Assembly: GCF_900116425.1 (NCBI RefSeq)
Contig: NZ_FPAS01000001.1
Span: 620,001 to 684,000 of the forward strand
Direction: 5' to 3'
Length of the DNA: 64,000 nt
Origin: Lishizhenia tianjinensis
Lineage (GTDB): Bacteria > Bacteroidota > Bacteroidia > Flavobacteriales_D > Crocinitomicaceae
Within the stretch, counting starts at the first letter, position 1. Every line of letters starts with the position of its first letter. Shown here piece after piece: positions 1 through 8,257 of the stretch. Both the position numbers and the translations under genes were made by a program. A model generated the notes under the pieces. That model saw only the letters and a list, made by a program, of their open reading frames with translations, was not told the DNA's origin and ran no database searches.

Positions 1-603
1 CCTGTACCCATAGAAGACCAAGCCATAGGTACAGCAAGCGCGCGTTATTTCTGGGGATTTGGAGGAAATGGCACGGATATACTCTTAAAAAACGCCAAGG
101 ATAATATGATAAAGAACAGACCTTTACATGCCAACGAAGTTTATAAAAACATCAACCTCAACGTTTCTCATGCCTTTTACCCCTTGTTTTCAAAGGTAAC
201 TTATACCATTACCGCGGATGTAATCGATGTAACACAAGACCCATCCTACCCCGACAGAACTGAATTTACATCAGAATTATACGCCTTTGGAGATTCATTA
301 TTTAATTACAAAAAGGAGTTTCTTGGATTTTTCATTGAACGACAAGCCAACGCTAAAGTGAAACTTCAAACACCCAAGGGCGTTATTAAATTGATTTCTG
401 AAAACGACTTTTATAAAGTACTCCCTGTCTTTAACAATTATCAGATGGGACAAGAGATTAGCTTTGAATCTGATTATTTTTCCAAGGGTACTATAAAAGC
501 CTTTGGTTACAACAGGGTTTTAGTAGATACTGAAGGAGATGCTGATTTTGAAATCGAATACACAGCAATCACCAATGAAGCTGAACAACCTAAAGAAGAA
601 TGA
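1..603 (+). CDS. Hypothetical envelope protein, DUF6567-like, 5' truncated
   Basis: The reading frame is open from the first base of the window, so the start and any signal peptide or lipobox lie upstream; 200 codons are visible. The visible N-terminal part (an ARYFWGFGG segment, then LLKNAKDNM and a stretch of alternating hydrophobics ending KVTYTITADVIDV) resembles small Bacteroidota lipoproteins that I remember as DUF6567, function unknown. An internal ATG at 106 would remove this conserved part, so it is not the real start. The stop overlaps the next gene's start by 4 bp (ATGA), so the two are probably co-transcribed. The family assignment is from memory and tentative. Confidence 0.6.
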   Translation, partial: PVPIEDQAIGTASARYFWGFGGNGTDILLKNAKDNMIKNRPLHANEVYKNINLNVSHAFYPLFSKVTYTITADVIDVTQDPSYPDRTEFTSELYAFGDSLFNYKKEFLGFFIERQANAKVKLQTPKGVIKLISENDFYKVLPVFNNYQMGQEISFESDYFSKGTIKAFGYNRVLVDTEGDADFEIEYTAITNEAEQPKEE

Positions 604-1145
604 AAAGTTTAAATGAGTTAATAACAGCCTTTGACGAAGGGCAAAAACTGAAATTTCTTTATTTCTGGGGACATCAACCCAGTAGAGATGGAAGTGTAAG
701 TAGTTCTTGTTTTAGTCAGTGGTGGAAATGCAGTTTTACCCATGAAAATCAACTCTTCACCTCTACCGAACAATGGATGATGTACCACAAATCACTGCTG
801 TTTAAGGATGAAGAAATAGCACAAAAAATCCAACAATCAAAATCACCAGGTGAAGCCAAAGATTTAGGGCGACAAGTACGTGGATTTGATATATATACTT
901 GGGAAGAAAAACGCTTTGATATCGTTGTTCAAGGAAATCTTTTGAAATTCAGTCAAAATGAAGATTTAAAAACCTTCCTATTGAATACACCGAACAGAGT
1001 ATTGGTAGAAGCCAGTCCTGTTGATGAAATATGGGGAATTGGATTAACCAAAGACAGCGAAAAGGCTCAAAATCCGCATACCTGGAGAGGATTAAACTTA
1101 CTTGGTTTTGCGTTGATGGAAACCAGGAGGATCTTAAATTCTTAA
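600..1145 (+). CDS. NADAR-domain protein (YbiA-like)
   Basis: Probable NADAR-family enzyme of 181 aa, close to the usual length for a single-domain member. Visible family features are the early FWGH motif, the SSSCFSQWW segment, EQWMMYHKSLLF, the central GRQVRGFD with a following WE..R, LVEASPVDEIWGIGL and the C-terminal GLNLLGFALMETR. E. coli YbiA acts as an N-glycosidase on reactive riboflavin-pathway intermediates, and other NADAR proteins remove ADP-ribose from guanine in DNA; which activity applies here cannot be read from sequence. It is translationally coupled (4-bp overlap) to the preceding envelope protein. No DarT-like toxin is visible nearby. Confidence 0.85.
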   Translation: MKSLNELITAFDEGQKLKFLYFWGHQPSRDGSVSSSCFSQWWKCSFTHENQLFTSTEQWMMYHKSLLFKDEEIAQKIQQSKSPGEAKDLGRQVRGFDIYTWEEKRFDIVVQGNLLKFSQNEDLKTFLLNTPNRVLVEASPVDEIWGIGLTKDSEKAQNPHTWRGLNLLGFALMETRRILNS

Positions 1146-1214
1146 AATCAGAATAAAGTAAAATTCAATTCCTTAAGCGAAAAATTATATAAACCATACA
1201 AACACGAATAATTA

Positions 1215-1781
1215 ATGAAATCAAGGTGCTACATCGAATCCGATCACAACAATGTTTTTGTTACCATTCAGAATCAGCCTTCCCGTCAAATGCAAATTGG
1301 ATTAATTCTACTTTGTCTATCTCTAGCCGTTCCTTTCTTCTTTTTATTTATTGATGATTCAGAGCAGGTTAGTAAAGGTAAATTACTCGGCGGCGTGGTA
1401 TATATGGCTTTGTATTTTCTAATTCCCTTACGACTTACGTTGTGGACCTTAAAAGGAAAAGAACAACTCGCATTCAACACCAAAAGTTTTTCCTTTCAAA
1501 ACAACTATGTTTTTTTTGACACACCGGTAAACACCACTCCCATTGGTCAATTTTCTATCTATTTCGACCCGGATAAACTTTACAACAAAGATCATCCTGA
1601 ACAACCGCTTGGAAAACTTATTGTGCAACACCTCGATAATGAAACAGGACTTCCCTATCATTTATACACCAGTGCATTTCCAATCAATGACTTCGAATAC
1701 CTGAATATTATTGATCAAATAGAATACGTTTTTACACATAGAAAAATGCTCGAGGGTCAATTTGTATTTTCATCCAATTAA
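1215..1781 (+). CDS. Hypothetical membrane protein, two TM segments
   Basis: 188-aa protein of unrecognised family. After about 28 hydrophilic residues there are two hydrophobic stretches (about residues 29-46 and 59-78), then a soluble C-terminal domain of about 105 residues with aromatic and acidic residues. This looks like a small integral membrane protein with a C-terminal globular domain. The ATG at 1215 follows an AT-rich spacer of about 70 bp after the NADAR gene; the stop lies 7 bp before the ATG of the next gene, so the two are probably in one transcript. No catalytic motif is visible. Confidence 0.6.
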   Translation: MKSRCYIESDHNNVFVTIQNQPSRQMQIGLILLCLSLAVPFFFLFIDDSEQVSKGKLLGGVVYMALYFLIPLRLTLWTLKGKEQLAFNTKSFSFQNNYVFFDTPVNTTPIGQFSIYFDPDKLYNKDHPEQPLGKLIVQHLDNETGLPYHLYTSAFPINDFEYLNIIDQIEYVFTHRKMLEGQFVFSSN

Positions 1782-1788
1782 AATAAAC

Positions 1789-3204
1789 ATGAAAGTTTCC
1801 ATATTAATAACAGCTTTATTATTTAGTCTCAGCTTTTCGCTTTCATTTGCTCAAGGGTATACTCAAAAAGTTCAATTCACGGAAGTTTTAGATACGCCTT
1901 TAAAGAAGGACACAAGTTTAGTTTACTGTGCCGGTGTAGAATTGGTGTGGAATGAAATCTACAAATATTTAGATGAAACTCCCCTTTTTATTGAGGAAAA
2001 AGAAATCGTTAAACAATTAAATTCAGCCGTAAGTAAAAACTACACCTCTCCTTTAGAAGCCAAAAGTTATTACGCTACTATAGGGTTGGAAAGTGAAGGT
2101 ATTCAAGACACCATTGCTCGCCATGTTAAAGACAAATTCAATAAAGATTATACAAAAGATTCATTACCGCCCACCGCACTTCTAGGTTATGCTTATTTAT
2201 ATAAGAATCTAGCGTACAAATCTGGTTTTTCAGAGGATTATCCGAAAGAGAAATTCAACAATAAATATATTGTGGATTACTTTGGAACTGCTAAATCTGA
2301 ATATGACAATCATGAAGGAATGGTATTACATGACTATGTTGATGAGGGAAATTTTATTCTAGAGATATTATGTAAAGACACGATGGATCAACTGCTATTT
2401 GCACAAGTTCCTGCAGGAAAAAGTTTACAAGAAAGTTATGCATATATCATGGATAGATGTGCAAAAAATAAAACAGAAAACTTAAAGGGAAGAGATATTA
2501 TCAAACTACCCTACCTATCCATAGACACAACGAGACATGTCACCGAACTAGAGGAATTAAGGTTTTCAAATGCTTCTTTGCACAATAAGAAAATTGAAAA
2601 AGTTACCGAAAACTTAAAACTTGAACTCAATAAAAAGGGAGTTAGGATTGAATCAGAAGTAAGGTTCGCCATTGTGGATTATGCGGATGAAGAGGAAATT
2701 CCAGATGGTCGAACCTTAAGCATAGATTCAGCCTATTTTGTTATTATGAAAAGAAAGGACAAAGATCTACCCTATTTCATGTACTACGTGAATGGTCCCG
2801 AATTTATGCGTCATTTCTACATACCCATGCGACCAGTAACACAAGAAGAAAATAACTTAACTGGAAGATGGCAATTTATGGAAAAGACATTTTTAGACGA
2901 AAATCAAGATACTGTAATTTACGATCTCTTTTCAAATCGTAAAACACTCTGTTTGTACAACAATTCACGCAGCGAAATTCAAAGCAATTTATATGTTAAA
3001 AAACGGGGAGAATTTGAATTAAAGGATAGCAAGCTTCTTTTAATTTGGCACGAGAGTTATAACAAGAGAACTCAAGAAGTATACATGATTGTTTCCTTTG
3101 TTGCCGATAAAGAAATGCTATTAAAACAAGGTGACACTTATTATAAAATGGAGTACATTCATGGTCATCAAGAGTTTAAGTTTATTCCAACGCATGCCGA
3201 ATGA
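1789..3204 (+). CDS. Hypothetical secreted protein with lipocalin-like C-terminus
   Basis: About 471 aa. I chose the ATG at 1789 because it opens a clean signal peptide (MKVSILITALLFSLSFSLSF, then AQ); an upstream in-frame TTG at 1762 would prepend nine polar residues and overlap the previous gene. The body is Lys/Glu-rich without a recognised enzyme motif. The last 110 residues begin LTGRWQFMEKTF and consist of alternating strands, a pattern typical of small lipocalin-like domains in Bacteroidota; this is inference. The product should be periplasmic or surface-located. Its stop overlaps the next gene by 4 bp. Confidence 0.6.
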   Translation: MKVSILITALLFSLSFSLSFAQGYTQKVQFTEVLDTPLKKDTSLVYCAGVELVWNEIYKYLDETPLFIEEKEIVKQLNSAVSKNYTSPLEAKSYYATIGLESEGIQDTIARHVKDKFNKDYTKDSLPPTALLGYAYLYKNLAYKSGFSEDYPKEKFNNKYIVDYFGTAKSEYDNHEGMVLHDYVDEGNFILEILCKDTMDQLLFAQVPAGKSLQESYAYIMDRCAKNKTENLKGRDIIKLPYLSIDTTRHVTELEELRFSNASLHNKKIEKVTENLKLELNKKGVRIESEVRFAIVDYADEEEIPDGRTLSIDSAYFVIMKRKDKDLPYFMYYVNGPEFMRHFYIPMRPVTQEENNLTGRWQFMEKTFLDENQDTVIYDLFSNRKTLCLYNNSRSEIQSNLYVKKRGEFELKDSKLLLIWHESYNKRTQEVYMIVSFVADKEMLLKQGDTYYKMEYIHGHQEFKFIPTHAE

Positions 3205-3740
3205 AAACCACCCTCCTCCGCATTCACTTAGTAGCTTGGGGACTAGCCTTGCTCAATTGGATTTCCTGCAAATCCTTTGCTTTCTCCTTGCATCAACACC
3301 TAGAACTAGGGGTAGAGATAAGTGTTTTCCTGAGTGGATTAGCGCTATTCTTTTACCACCTCAAACCTTTCAAAAAGTTTAGTTATTATTTTTCCATCTA
3401 TCCCTTTATCGTAGTAGTATTTGGAATTGGAGCACTGACCAAAAACTTATTTCTCTTTCTCATCGTTTACATCTTTCTTTTTCCTCTACAAAATGATGTT
3501 GAAGAATACAGAGAAAATGAATTTGCTTTAAAACTAACCTCTGACGGGTTGATGGACATGTGTTGTAGCTATAAACTTGTTGAAAACAAATTCTATCTTT
3601 TTGAGAAGGTACATCTACAGAAATTCTACGAAGGAGAAATAACTCCTTTTTCTATCGAAAACAACATCTACAAAAAGGAACTCTACATGCGCTTTACGAA
3701 CAACGCGGGAGATACTTTGGGAGAAAGTGTATATTACTAA
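3201..3740 (+). CDS. Hypothetical multi-pass membrane protein
   Basis: 179 aa. The first 95 residues hold three to four hydrophobic segments (around 7-28, 34-52, 57-75 and 78-95); the remaining 80 residues are soluble. The ATG overlaps the stop of the preceding secreted protein (ATGA), indicating translational coupling. No family recognised. Codon use and base composition are like its neighbours. The pairing of a secreted protein with a small membrane protein may reflect a shared envelope role, but the sequence gives no direct support for a function. Confidence 0.55.
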   Translation: MKTTLLRIHLVAWGLALLNWISCKSFAFSLHQHLELGVEISVFLSGLALFFYHLKPFKKFSYYFSIYPFIVVVFGIGALTKNLFLFLIVYIFLFPLQNDVEEYRENEFALKLTSDGLMDMCCSYKLVENKFYLFEKVHLQKFYEGEITPFSIENNIYKKELYMRFTNNAGDTLGESVYY

Positions 3741-3809
3741 GTTGCAATGAATCACACCTTCAACTAATGCACCCTCATTAAATCTCATCTAATCCTTTAT
3801 ATTTAAGGC

Positions 3810-4097
3810 ATGCAAAAGAACATACATCCTCAAAGATTGGCATTGTTTAACACCGTCGTAGCAAGTTATTTCATACTTCTCTTTATCGCGGCTGAACTAG
3901 AATTCAAAGCACCTTGGTTAGGCTTTTTTGTAGAACTGTTAACCATTCCTTTTTTCTTTGGTCAATTTGTACTCTTGTATTTTAGCATGAAACACTTAAA
4001 AGCCCATAAAAACAAGAAGTTTTTTCTTTACTCCACCTTAGCCGTACTTGTCACGAGCATAGTTACCTGTATTAGTTTAATGATTAGTTTTCTGTAG
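3810..4097 (+). CDS. Small hypothetical membrane protein
   Basis: 95 aa with three predicted transmembrane stretches (about 14-29, 36-58 and 71-93) and a short Lys-rich loop (LKAHKNKK) between the second and third. It starts at the ATG at 3810, preceded closely by TATATTTA, one mismatch from the Bacteroidota -7 element, so the transcript may have an extremely short leader. No family recognised. It stands about 70 bp after the previous gene and 54 bp before the next. Confidence 0.5.
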   Translation: MQKNIHPQRLALFNTVVASYFILLFIAAELEFKAPWLGFFVELLTIPFFFGQFVLLYFSMKHLKAHKNKKFFLYSTLAVLVTSIVTCISLMISFL

Positions 4098-4151
4098 TTT
4101 TTAGTACAGACTCAAATAATTCTTATTTTCGGAAATCTTAAAAACTACTAC

Positions 4152-5030
4152 ATGAAAAAAATAATCACCTTAATCGCCCTTATGGGTGCTACAGTATTTA
4201 CACACGCTCAAGTTGAGAAGAATAAGAAAGACGCAAGCATTAGCTTTCATCCCTCTTTTCAAAACAATAAAACCTATACCTACTCTATAAAGTCGTTACG
4301 TATCCTTCCCTCAGATACGGGTATGGATACAAGTCGAGCGGAACACCAAGTGAACTTGACAATACTCGAGAACAATGACAGTCTTTTACAATACTCTGTA
4401 TCTTTTGATGAGAATTATACTAACCTAGCAACGAGTGTTTATGCTAAAACACCACCTATTCTTCAATACAATTACAACACGAAGAAAACAAAACTGTTAA
4501 ACGATAGCATTTTGCAACAAAGCTACTTTGCCATGTTTGATTCTTTAGGTTTACCCAAAGATAAATACGCGCAAGCTGAGGAAAATGTGAGAGAAGACAT
4601 TGTAAAAACAATGAAACAAAGCTCTAGATTAATGGGCATTTATGTTACAGACTACCCTTATCTTGCTCCTAAAGTCGACACGACACAAAAAAAGGATATG
4701 TTCGGCAATGTTAGTCCACAAATTACTTCAGAATGGGTTGTTAAGAATGGTAAAAACTACCTTTTTCAATACAAAAGACATTTGGAATCAACAACAGATA
4801 TGAACCAAGTTTTCACACAAGCTGCACAAGAACAATTTGGTGATAGTGTAAAAATTCTATCTACAACAATAGAAGATAAGGCGGTTGACAAACCAACATC
4901 ATTTAAAAGTGTAGATGTACTTTTCAGTAAAAAAGGAATCATGACCAGTTACATCAGTGAAAGTCAGCAAAGCTTCTTAGGGCAACTCGTCCTTAGCCGC
5001 AAAGAATACACATTAATCGAAGAAAAATAG
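4152..5030 (+). CDS. Hypothetical secreted protein
   Basis: 292 aa with a standard signal peptide (MKKIITLIALMGATVFTHA, then Q). The mature part begins with a Lys/Asn-rich stretch, then a long domain with repeated strand-like segments (QVNLTILENNDSLLQYSVSF, later TTIEDKAVDKPTSFKSVDVL). It has the general look of periplasmic or surface DUF6263-type proteins of Bacteroidota, but that link is weak. No lipobox and no T9SS tail, so probably periplasmic. It has its own 5' spacer of 54 bp. Function unknown. Confidence 0.55.
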   Translation: MKKIITLIALMGATVFTHAQVEKNKKDASISFHPSFQNNKTYTYSIKSLRILPSDTGMDTSRAEHQVNLTILENNDSLLQYSVSFDENYTNLATSVYAKTPPILQYNYNTKKTKLLNDSILQQSYFAMFDSLGLPKDKYAQAEENVREDIVKTMKQSSRLMGIYVTDYPYLAPKVDTTQKKDMFGNVSPQITSEWVVKNGKNYLFQYKRHLESTTDMNQVFTQAAQEQFGDSVKILSTTIEDKAVDKPTSFKSVDVLFSKKGIMTSYISESQQSFLGQLVLSRKEYTLIEEK

Positions 5031-5075
5031 TTAAACACAAAGCGAATAACTTAAGCAATATTTTATACTCACAAC

Positions 5076-5453
5076 ATGAAAAAATTAAACTTTCTCCTAC
5101 TCTCTCTCCTAAGTCTTGTCCTTTTTAGTTGCTCAGGGTCTGACACTTTTCAAGGCACATGGAAATGTATGAATGGCCTCGAAGAAAAGTTTGAAATCAA
5201 CTTTACGCCAGACCATGTAACAGTTGTACAAGATGGTAAAACACTCGTGGATAGTGATTACAGTCAATACGCATACAGCAATCAAAATGGTATTATCAGC
5301 TATACGATTCAAGGTGATAACATTGGTGCTTGGATCGTACACTTTCCATACGAAGACAACAAGAAAAAAGGTTTAATCTTGGATGGTGAGCAACAAGTAA
5401 TTTGTACCATCTCCAAAGAAGATTACCAAAAAATTGAACAGATCGTTGACTAG
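5076..5453 (+). CDS. Small lipoprotein, possibly lipocalin-like
   Basis: 125 aa with a type II signal peptide: a hydrophobic N-terminus ending in the lipobox LFSC, lipidated Cys at residue 19. The mature protein starts SGSDTFQGTWKCMNG; the GTW near the start followed by short strands is typical of small lipocalin-like (YceI/DUF-type) beta domains of about 100 residues. This fold call is inference. No charged retention or LES-type export signal is obvious after the Cys. It lies in a run of secreted orphan proteins on the same strand. Confidence 0.55.
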   Translation: MKKLNFLLLSLLSLVLFSCSGSDTFQGTWKCMNGLEEKFEINFTPDHVTVVQDGKTLVDSDYSQYAYSNQNGIISYTIQGDNIGAWIVHFPYEDNKKKGLILDGEQQVICTISKEDYQKIEQIVD

Positions 5454-5491
5454 TTTAAAGTAACTTAGCGTCATAAATTCGTTAAAAGGAT

Positions 5492-6127
5492 ATGTTGAAA
5501 ATTCTACTTTTCCATATCCTTTTTTTGATGGCAATAACTCCCGTACATGCCAAACACAGGCCTATCTTCATAAAGGAACTACTTCATGAGACCGAAGAAC
5601 TTGCAGAAGTTGTTATTCTAGATTATACCCTTACGTTCGACACCCTCTTTCACGCAGAACCCTTGCAGGTGCACCGCAGGATAAAGTCAATCCGCTATAC
5701 TTACATCCACCAACCCGATTCCATCTTAAGTTATACAGCACCCAAGACTTGTAAATATGGTTGGCAATTTTATGGTCACCAAGATAGCACAAGCACCAAA
5801 AACCAACACCATCAAGGATTTTGGCCTAGTGTAAATGATACTGTACTCGTCTTTTTTGACCAAGAAGGTGTAATTAGTTTAATGGGACGAAAAACAAAGC
5901 AAAATAATTTCCAATTGTGGTCACCCTATCAAAACCTATCAGGGATTACTATCTTTTTTGGTATAGCTCCTTTCCAACAAGATAACTCTGCACAGATTAA
6001 CGATAGATTTCTACAAATTTTACAAAATCGTGCGGAGAAAGAGGGCTATGAATTTGCCAGTGTTTTTTATCTAAACATTGCCATCGAAGAGCTCGAAAAA
6101 TTAATACTTGTGCATCGCAAACCATAA
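5492..6127 (+). CDS. Hypothetical secreted protein
   Basis: 211 aa, starting at an ATG at 5492 with a signal peptide (MLKILLFHILFLMAITPVHA, then KHR). The mature region is rich in His, Gln and aromatic residues and contains a segment around NDTVLVFFDQEGVISLMG. No catalytic signature or known domain recognised. It is predicted to be exported, with no membrane segments after the signal peptide. Adjacent genes on either side are also unrecognised exported proteins, separated by 38 and 77 bp. Confidence 0.5.
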   Translation: MLKILLFHILFLMAITPVHAKHRPIFIKELLHETEELAEVVILDYTLTFDTLFHAEPLQVHRRIKSIRYTYIHQPDSILSYTAPKTCKYGWQFYGHQDSTSTKNQHHQGFWPSVNDTVLVFFDQEGVISLMGRKTKQNNFQLWSPYQNLSGITIFFGIAPFQQDNSAQINDRFLQILQNRAEKEGYEFASVFYLNIAIEELEKLILVHRKP

Positions 6128-6204
6128 ATTATTTTCACCAAACAATTACAGAGCCTAAAAAAATCGTTAAATTACTCTACTATAAACCCCTTTGTTTTGA
6201 ACAG

Positions 6205-6855
6205 ATGAAACTACTGCTAGGATTACTTACGCTAATTACCCTATTCTTGAGTCCTGCTTTGTTTGCACAAGGTTTAACAGATAAACAAACCCAAGAGGCT
6301 TATGAAGCTGGAATTTTCGAAGCCAGAGCAACCACCTCTCTTCAAATAAAATTACATACAGATTACCTAACCCCCTGCGAAATTAAATCCTACACCAATT
6401 ACGGTGTTCAACCCTTACTTCTGGGTAAAGCCGTGAGTGCTTACCAAGAAATAAAAACGTCGGCTTTCAATGAAGTAATGCGTCAACGAATACAAGACAG
6501 CCTTCCCCATCAAGTGGATTCAGTGGGTGTCATGAATGAAAACATGTTACACTTTGATTCAGAAGACTATTCGAATTTCTTTCAAGCTTTTGAACAAACG
6601 ATAATCTCTGATAGCCTTGTAGAATTAAAGCTACCAGAAAACACTTTAGAAAAACTCGGTTACACTTATCTGGAAGGATTAATAATCAAACATTTGGAAA
6701 CAAATAAAAGTTATTCGCTTTCAGATATCAAACAAGGTATTCGCCTACCCTATGTAAAAAATTCACCCCTCACTTTTGTTACTGACCCACGAAATATTAA
6801 CAATACGCAACTTTGTATAGATATGATTTATTATCCCCTTAAAATTAAAGCATAG
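6205..6855 (+). CDS. Hypothetical secreted protein
   Basis: 216 aa with a clear signal peptide (MKLLLGLLTLITLFLSPALF, then AQG). The mature part is largely helical in appearance (DKQTQEAYEAGIFEARATTS and following), with no known domain and no T9SS tail. It is most likely periplasmic. It is preceded by an AT-rich 77-bp spacer and followed by 65 bp to the next lipoprotein gene. Function unknown. Confidence 0.5.
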   Translation: MKLLLGLLTLITLFLSPALFAQGLTDKQTQEAYEAGIFEARATTSLQIKLHTDYLTPCEIKSYTNYGVQPLLLGKAVSAYQEIKTSAFNEVMRQRIQDSLPHQVDSVGVMNENMLHFDSEDYSNFFQAFEQTIISDSLVELKLPENTLEKLGYTYLEGLIIKHLETNKSYSLSDIKQGIRLPYVKNSPLTFVTDPRNINNTQLCIDMIYYPLKIKA

Positions 6856-6920
6856 AAAAGCGCTATATGCATTAGAACCAAGTGTTTATAAATTGATTAC
6901 TTTTACCAGAAATTTACAAC

Positions 6921-7343
6921 ATGAACCCTTCAATAAAGTACCTAGTACTGCTTTTGCTCTTCTCTTTCGTCGCTTGTAATTCTGAAGATCCTAAAGTAAA
7001 ATCGTCAAAGGAAAAATTACCCCAACCACCACTACCCAATGGGGAATACATGTTCAAACTTTTTTTAGCAGAACACGATACGCTTGTTCAAGGTGAAAAC
7101 GTGAAGGTAAAAATAGAAGGCAACCAAGTAGTAGTAAGTTTTACGGGAAAGGGTAAATTTAACCTCAAACAAGGGGACATTATTTCAGCCGGTACCCTGC
7201 GCCAAAACCAAGCAGGTATCTGGATGATTAGTAACAATCCTAAGGATGCAGAAGTTAATGATATTTACGGCTGCAACGGAGCACCAAACCCCATAGATTT
7301 TGAACTCAGAACCATACGCCTTTGTCCTACCACCCAAAATTAA
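6921..7343 (+). CDS. Small hypothetical lipoprotein
   Basis: 140 aa with a lipobox (FVAC, lipidated Cys19) after a Leu-rich hydrophobic core. The mature domain has short beta-strand patterns (YMFKLFLAEHDTLVQGENVK, KVKIEGNQVVVSFTGKGKFN) and ends in a Cys-containing loop (NDIYGCNGAPNPIDF). It resembles a small beta-sandwich envelope lipoprotein, but no family is recognised. Last of the + strand cluster; it converges with the ABC exporter genes across a 77-bp gap containing a tandem repeat. Confidence 0.5.
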   Translation: MNPSIKYLVLLLLFSFVACNSEDPKVKSSKEKLPQPPLPNGEYMFKLFLAEHDTLVQGENVKVKIEGNQVVVSFTGKGKFNLKQGDIISAGTLRQNQAGIWMISNNPKDAEVNDIYGCNGAPNPIDFELRTIRLCPTTQN

Positions 7344-7379
7344 TCCCCCATAATTCACAACAAGTTTTTCAAGCCTCCT

Positions 7380-7420
7380 AACTCATAACTCTTAACTCAT
7401 AACTCTTAACTCATAACTCA
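7380..7420. repeat. 14-bp tandem repeat, three copies
   Basis: Two exact copies and one nearly complete copy of the 14-mer AACTCATAACTCTT follow one another and abut the stop codon of the ABC permease gene on the - strand. Similar AT-rich word repeats (CTTATCACTTATC..., ATTCTTAATTCTTAATTC...) occur in other intergenic spaces of this window. It is not a CRISPR: units are contiguous and have no spacers. Confidence 0.85.
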
Positions 7421-8254
7421 CTACAGGTCTCTCTTCTTTAACAGCCTAAAACTTAAGAACAAATACACCCCTATCCAGAGTAATGCTGTAACAAAGGCTT
7501 TAACTCCAAAACCATTGTCGTAGTTGACTTCAGCGCCCATAGCTTGTCCCATTTGTTGGGCCGTTTCCAATTGAGAAAAAGGTTCTGGAGTGAGGTAGTA
7601 AATAGACATCAAAGGTAAATAGTGGTTCAATTCTGTGGCCAATTCAGGCATGTCAAAAGTCCAGCGAATCACCAATAAAATTATAACCTCAAAAACGTAC
7701 CAAACAAAGACCAAACCTAGGGTTAAGGCAGACTTACGTATCAAAAAGGCCAACAACATACAGAAGCTAATAAATGCAATGTGCTTTACCAAGTACCCCA
7801 ACATGTAAATGTATCCTTCAAAATACTCGCTCATTGTGTAGTCGGCAGAATGTATCCAACCCAATAAAGAACTTAATACGGTTATAAAGAGAGTGGCCAC
7901 CAAACTAAAAAAGACCACGGCCAAAAATTTAGAAAACAAAAACTCCCTTTTACTCAGTCCATCTATCAGGTTCTGCTTCAAAGTTCTTCCCGAATACTCC
8001 ATGGTAATAGAGTTGATAATAATGATGGCTAAAAACACCTTGAACCAAGCGGTAATAAAGGCAGCTATTTTCCAAACGATAGGAAAATCAAAAATGCCCT
8101 CTTTGGCCAAATCAAAGGTAAATAAACCGATATTAAACTTCACAGCCGTTAGTAAAGCCAGCAATGAAAGTAAGCCCAAATACAAGAAGATAAGTACTTT
8201 AACCAGCTTGTTGTTCCACAGTTTGAACAGTTCTATTTTTAATAATCTTATCAT
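7421..8254 (-). CDS. ABC-2 type transporter permease
   Basis: 277 aa with six hydrophobic segments (around 17-38, 62-83, 105-128, 146-168, 175-198 and 255-272), the layout of ABC-2 permeases that export drugs, peptides or lantibiotics or act as bacteriocin-immunity transporters. The N-terminus IRLLKIELFKLWNNK is the typical amphipathic start, and the segment after TM2 (EYSGRTLKQNLIDGLSKREF) matches the conserved cytoplasmic loop of this class. The gene lies 3 bp downstream of the cognate ATPase gene. The substrate cannot be deduced. Confidence 0.88.
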   Translation of the reverse strand: MIRLLKIELFKLWNNKLVKVLIFLYLGLLSLLALLTAVKFNIGLFTFDLAKEGIFDFPIVWKIAAFITAWFKVFLAIIIINSITMEYSGRTLKQNLIDGLSKREFLFSKFLAVVFFSLVATLFITVLSSLLGWIHSADYTMSEYFEGYIYMLGYLVKHIAFISFCMLLAFLIRKSALTLGLVFVWYVFEVIILLVIRWTFDMPELATELNHYLPLMSIYYLTPEPFSQLETAQQMGQAMGAEVNYDNGFGVKAFVTALLWIGVYLFLSFRLLKKRDL

Positions 8255-8257
8255 GAT

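Noticed and set aside
600-1145. NADAR gene as antitoxin to a DarT-like ADP-ribosyltransferase
   Set aside because: No ADP-ribosyltransferase motif was found in either neighbour; the partner might lie left of the window, but this cannot be supported.
3131-3382. 83-aa + strand frame
   Set aside because: Out-of-frame shadow across the coupled genes ending at 3204 and starting at 3201.
7380-7420. CRISPR-like array
   Set aside because: The 14-bp units are directly contiguous without spacers and no cas genes are nearby.
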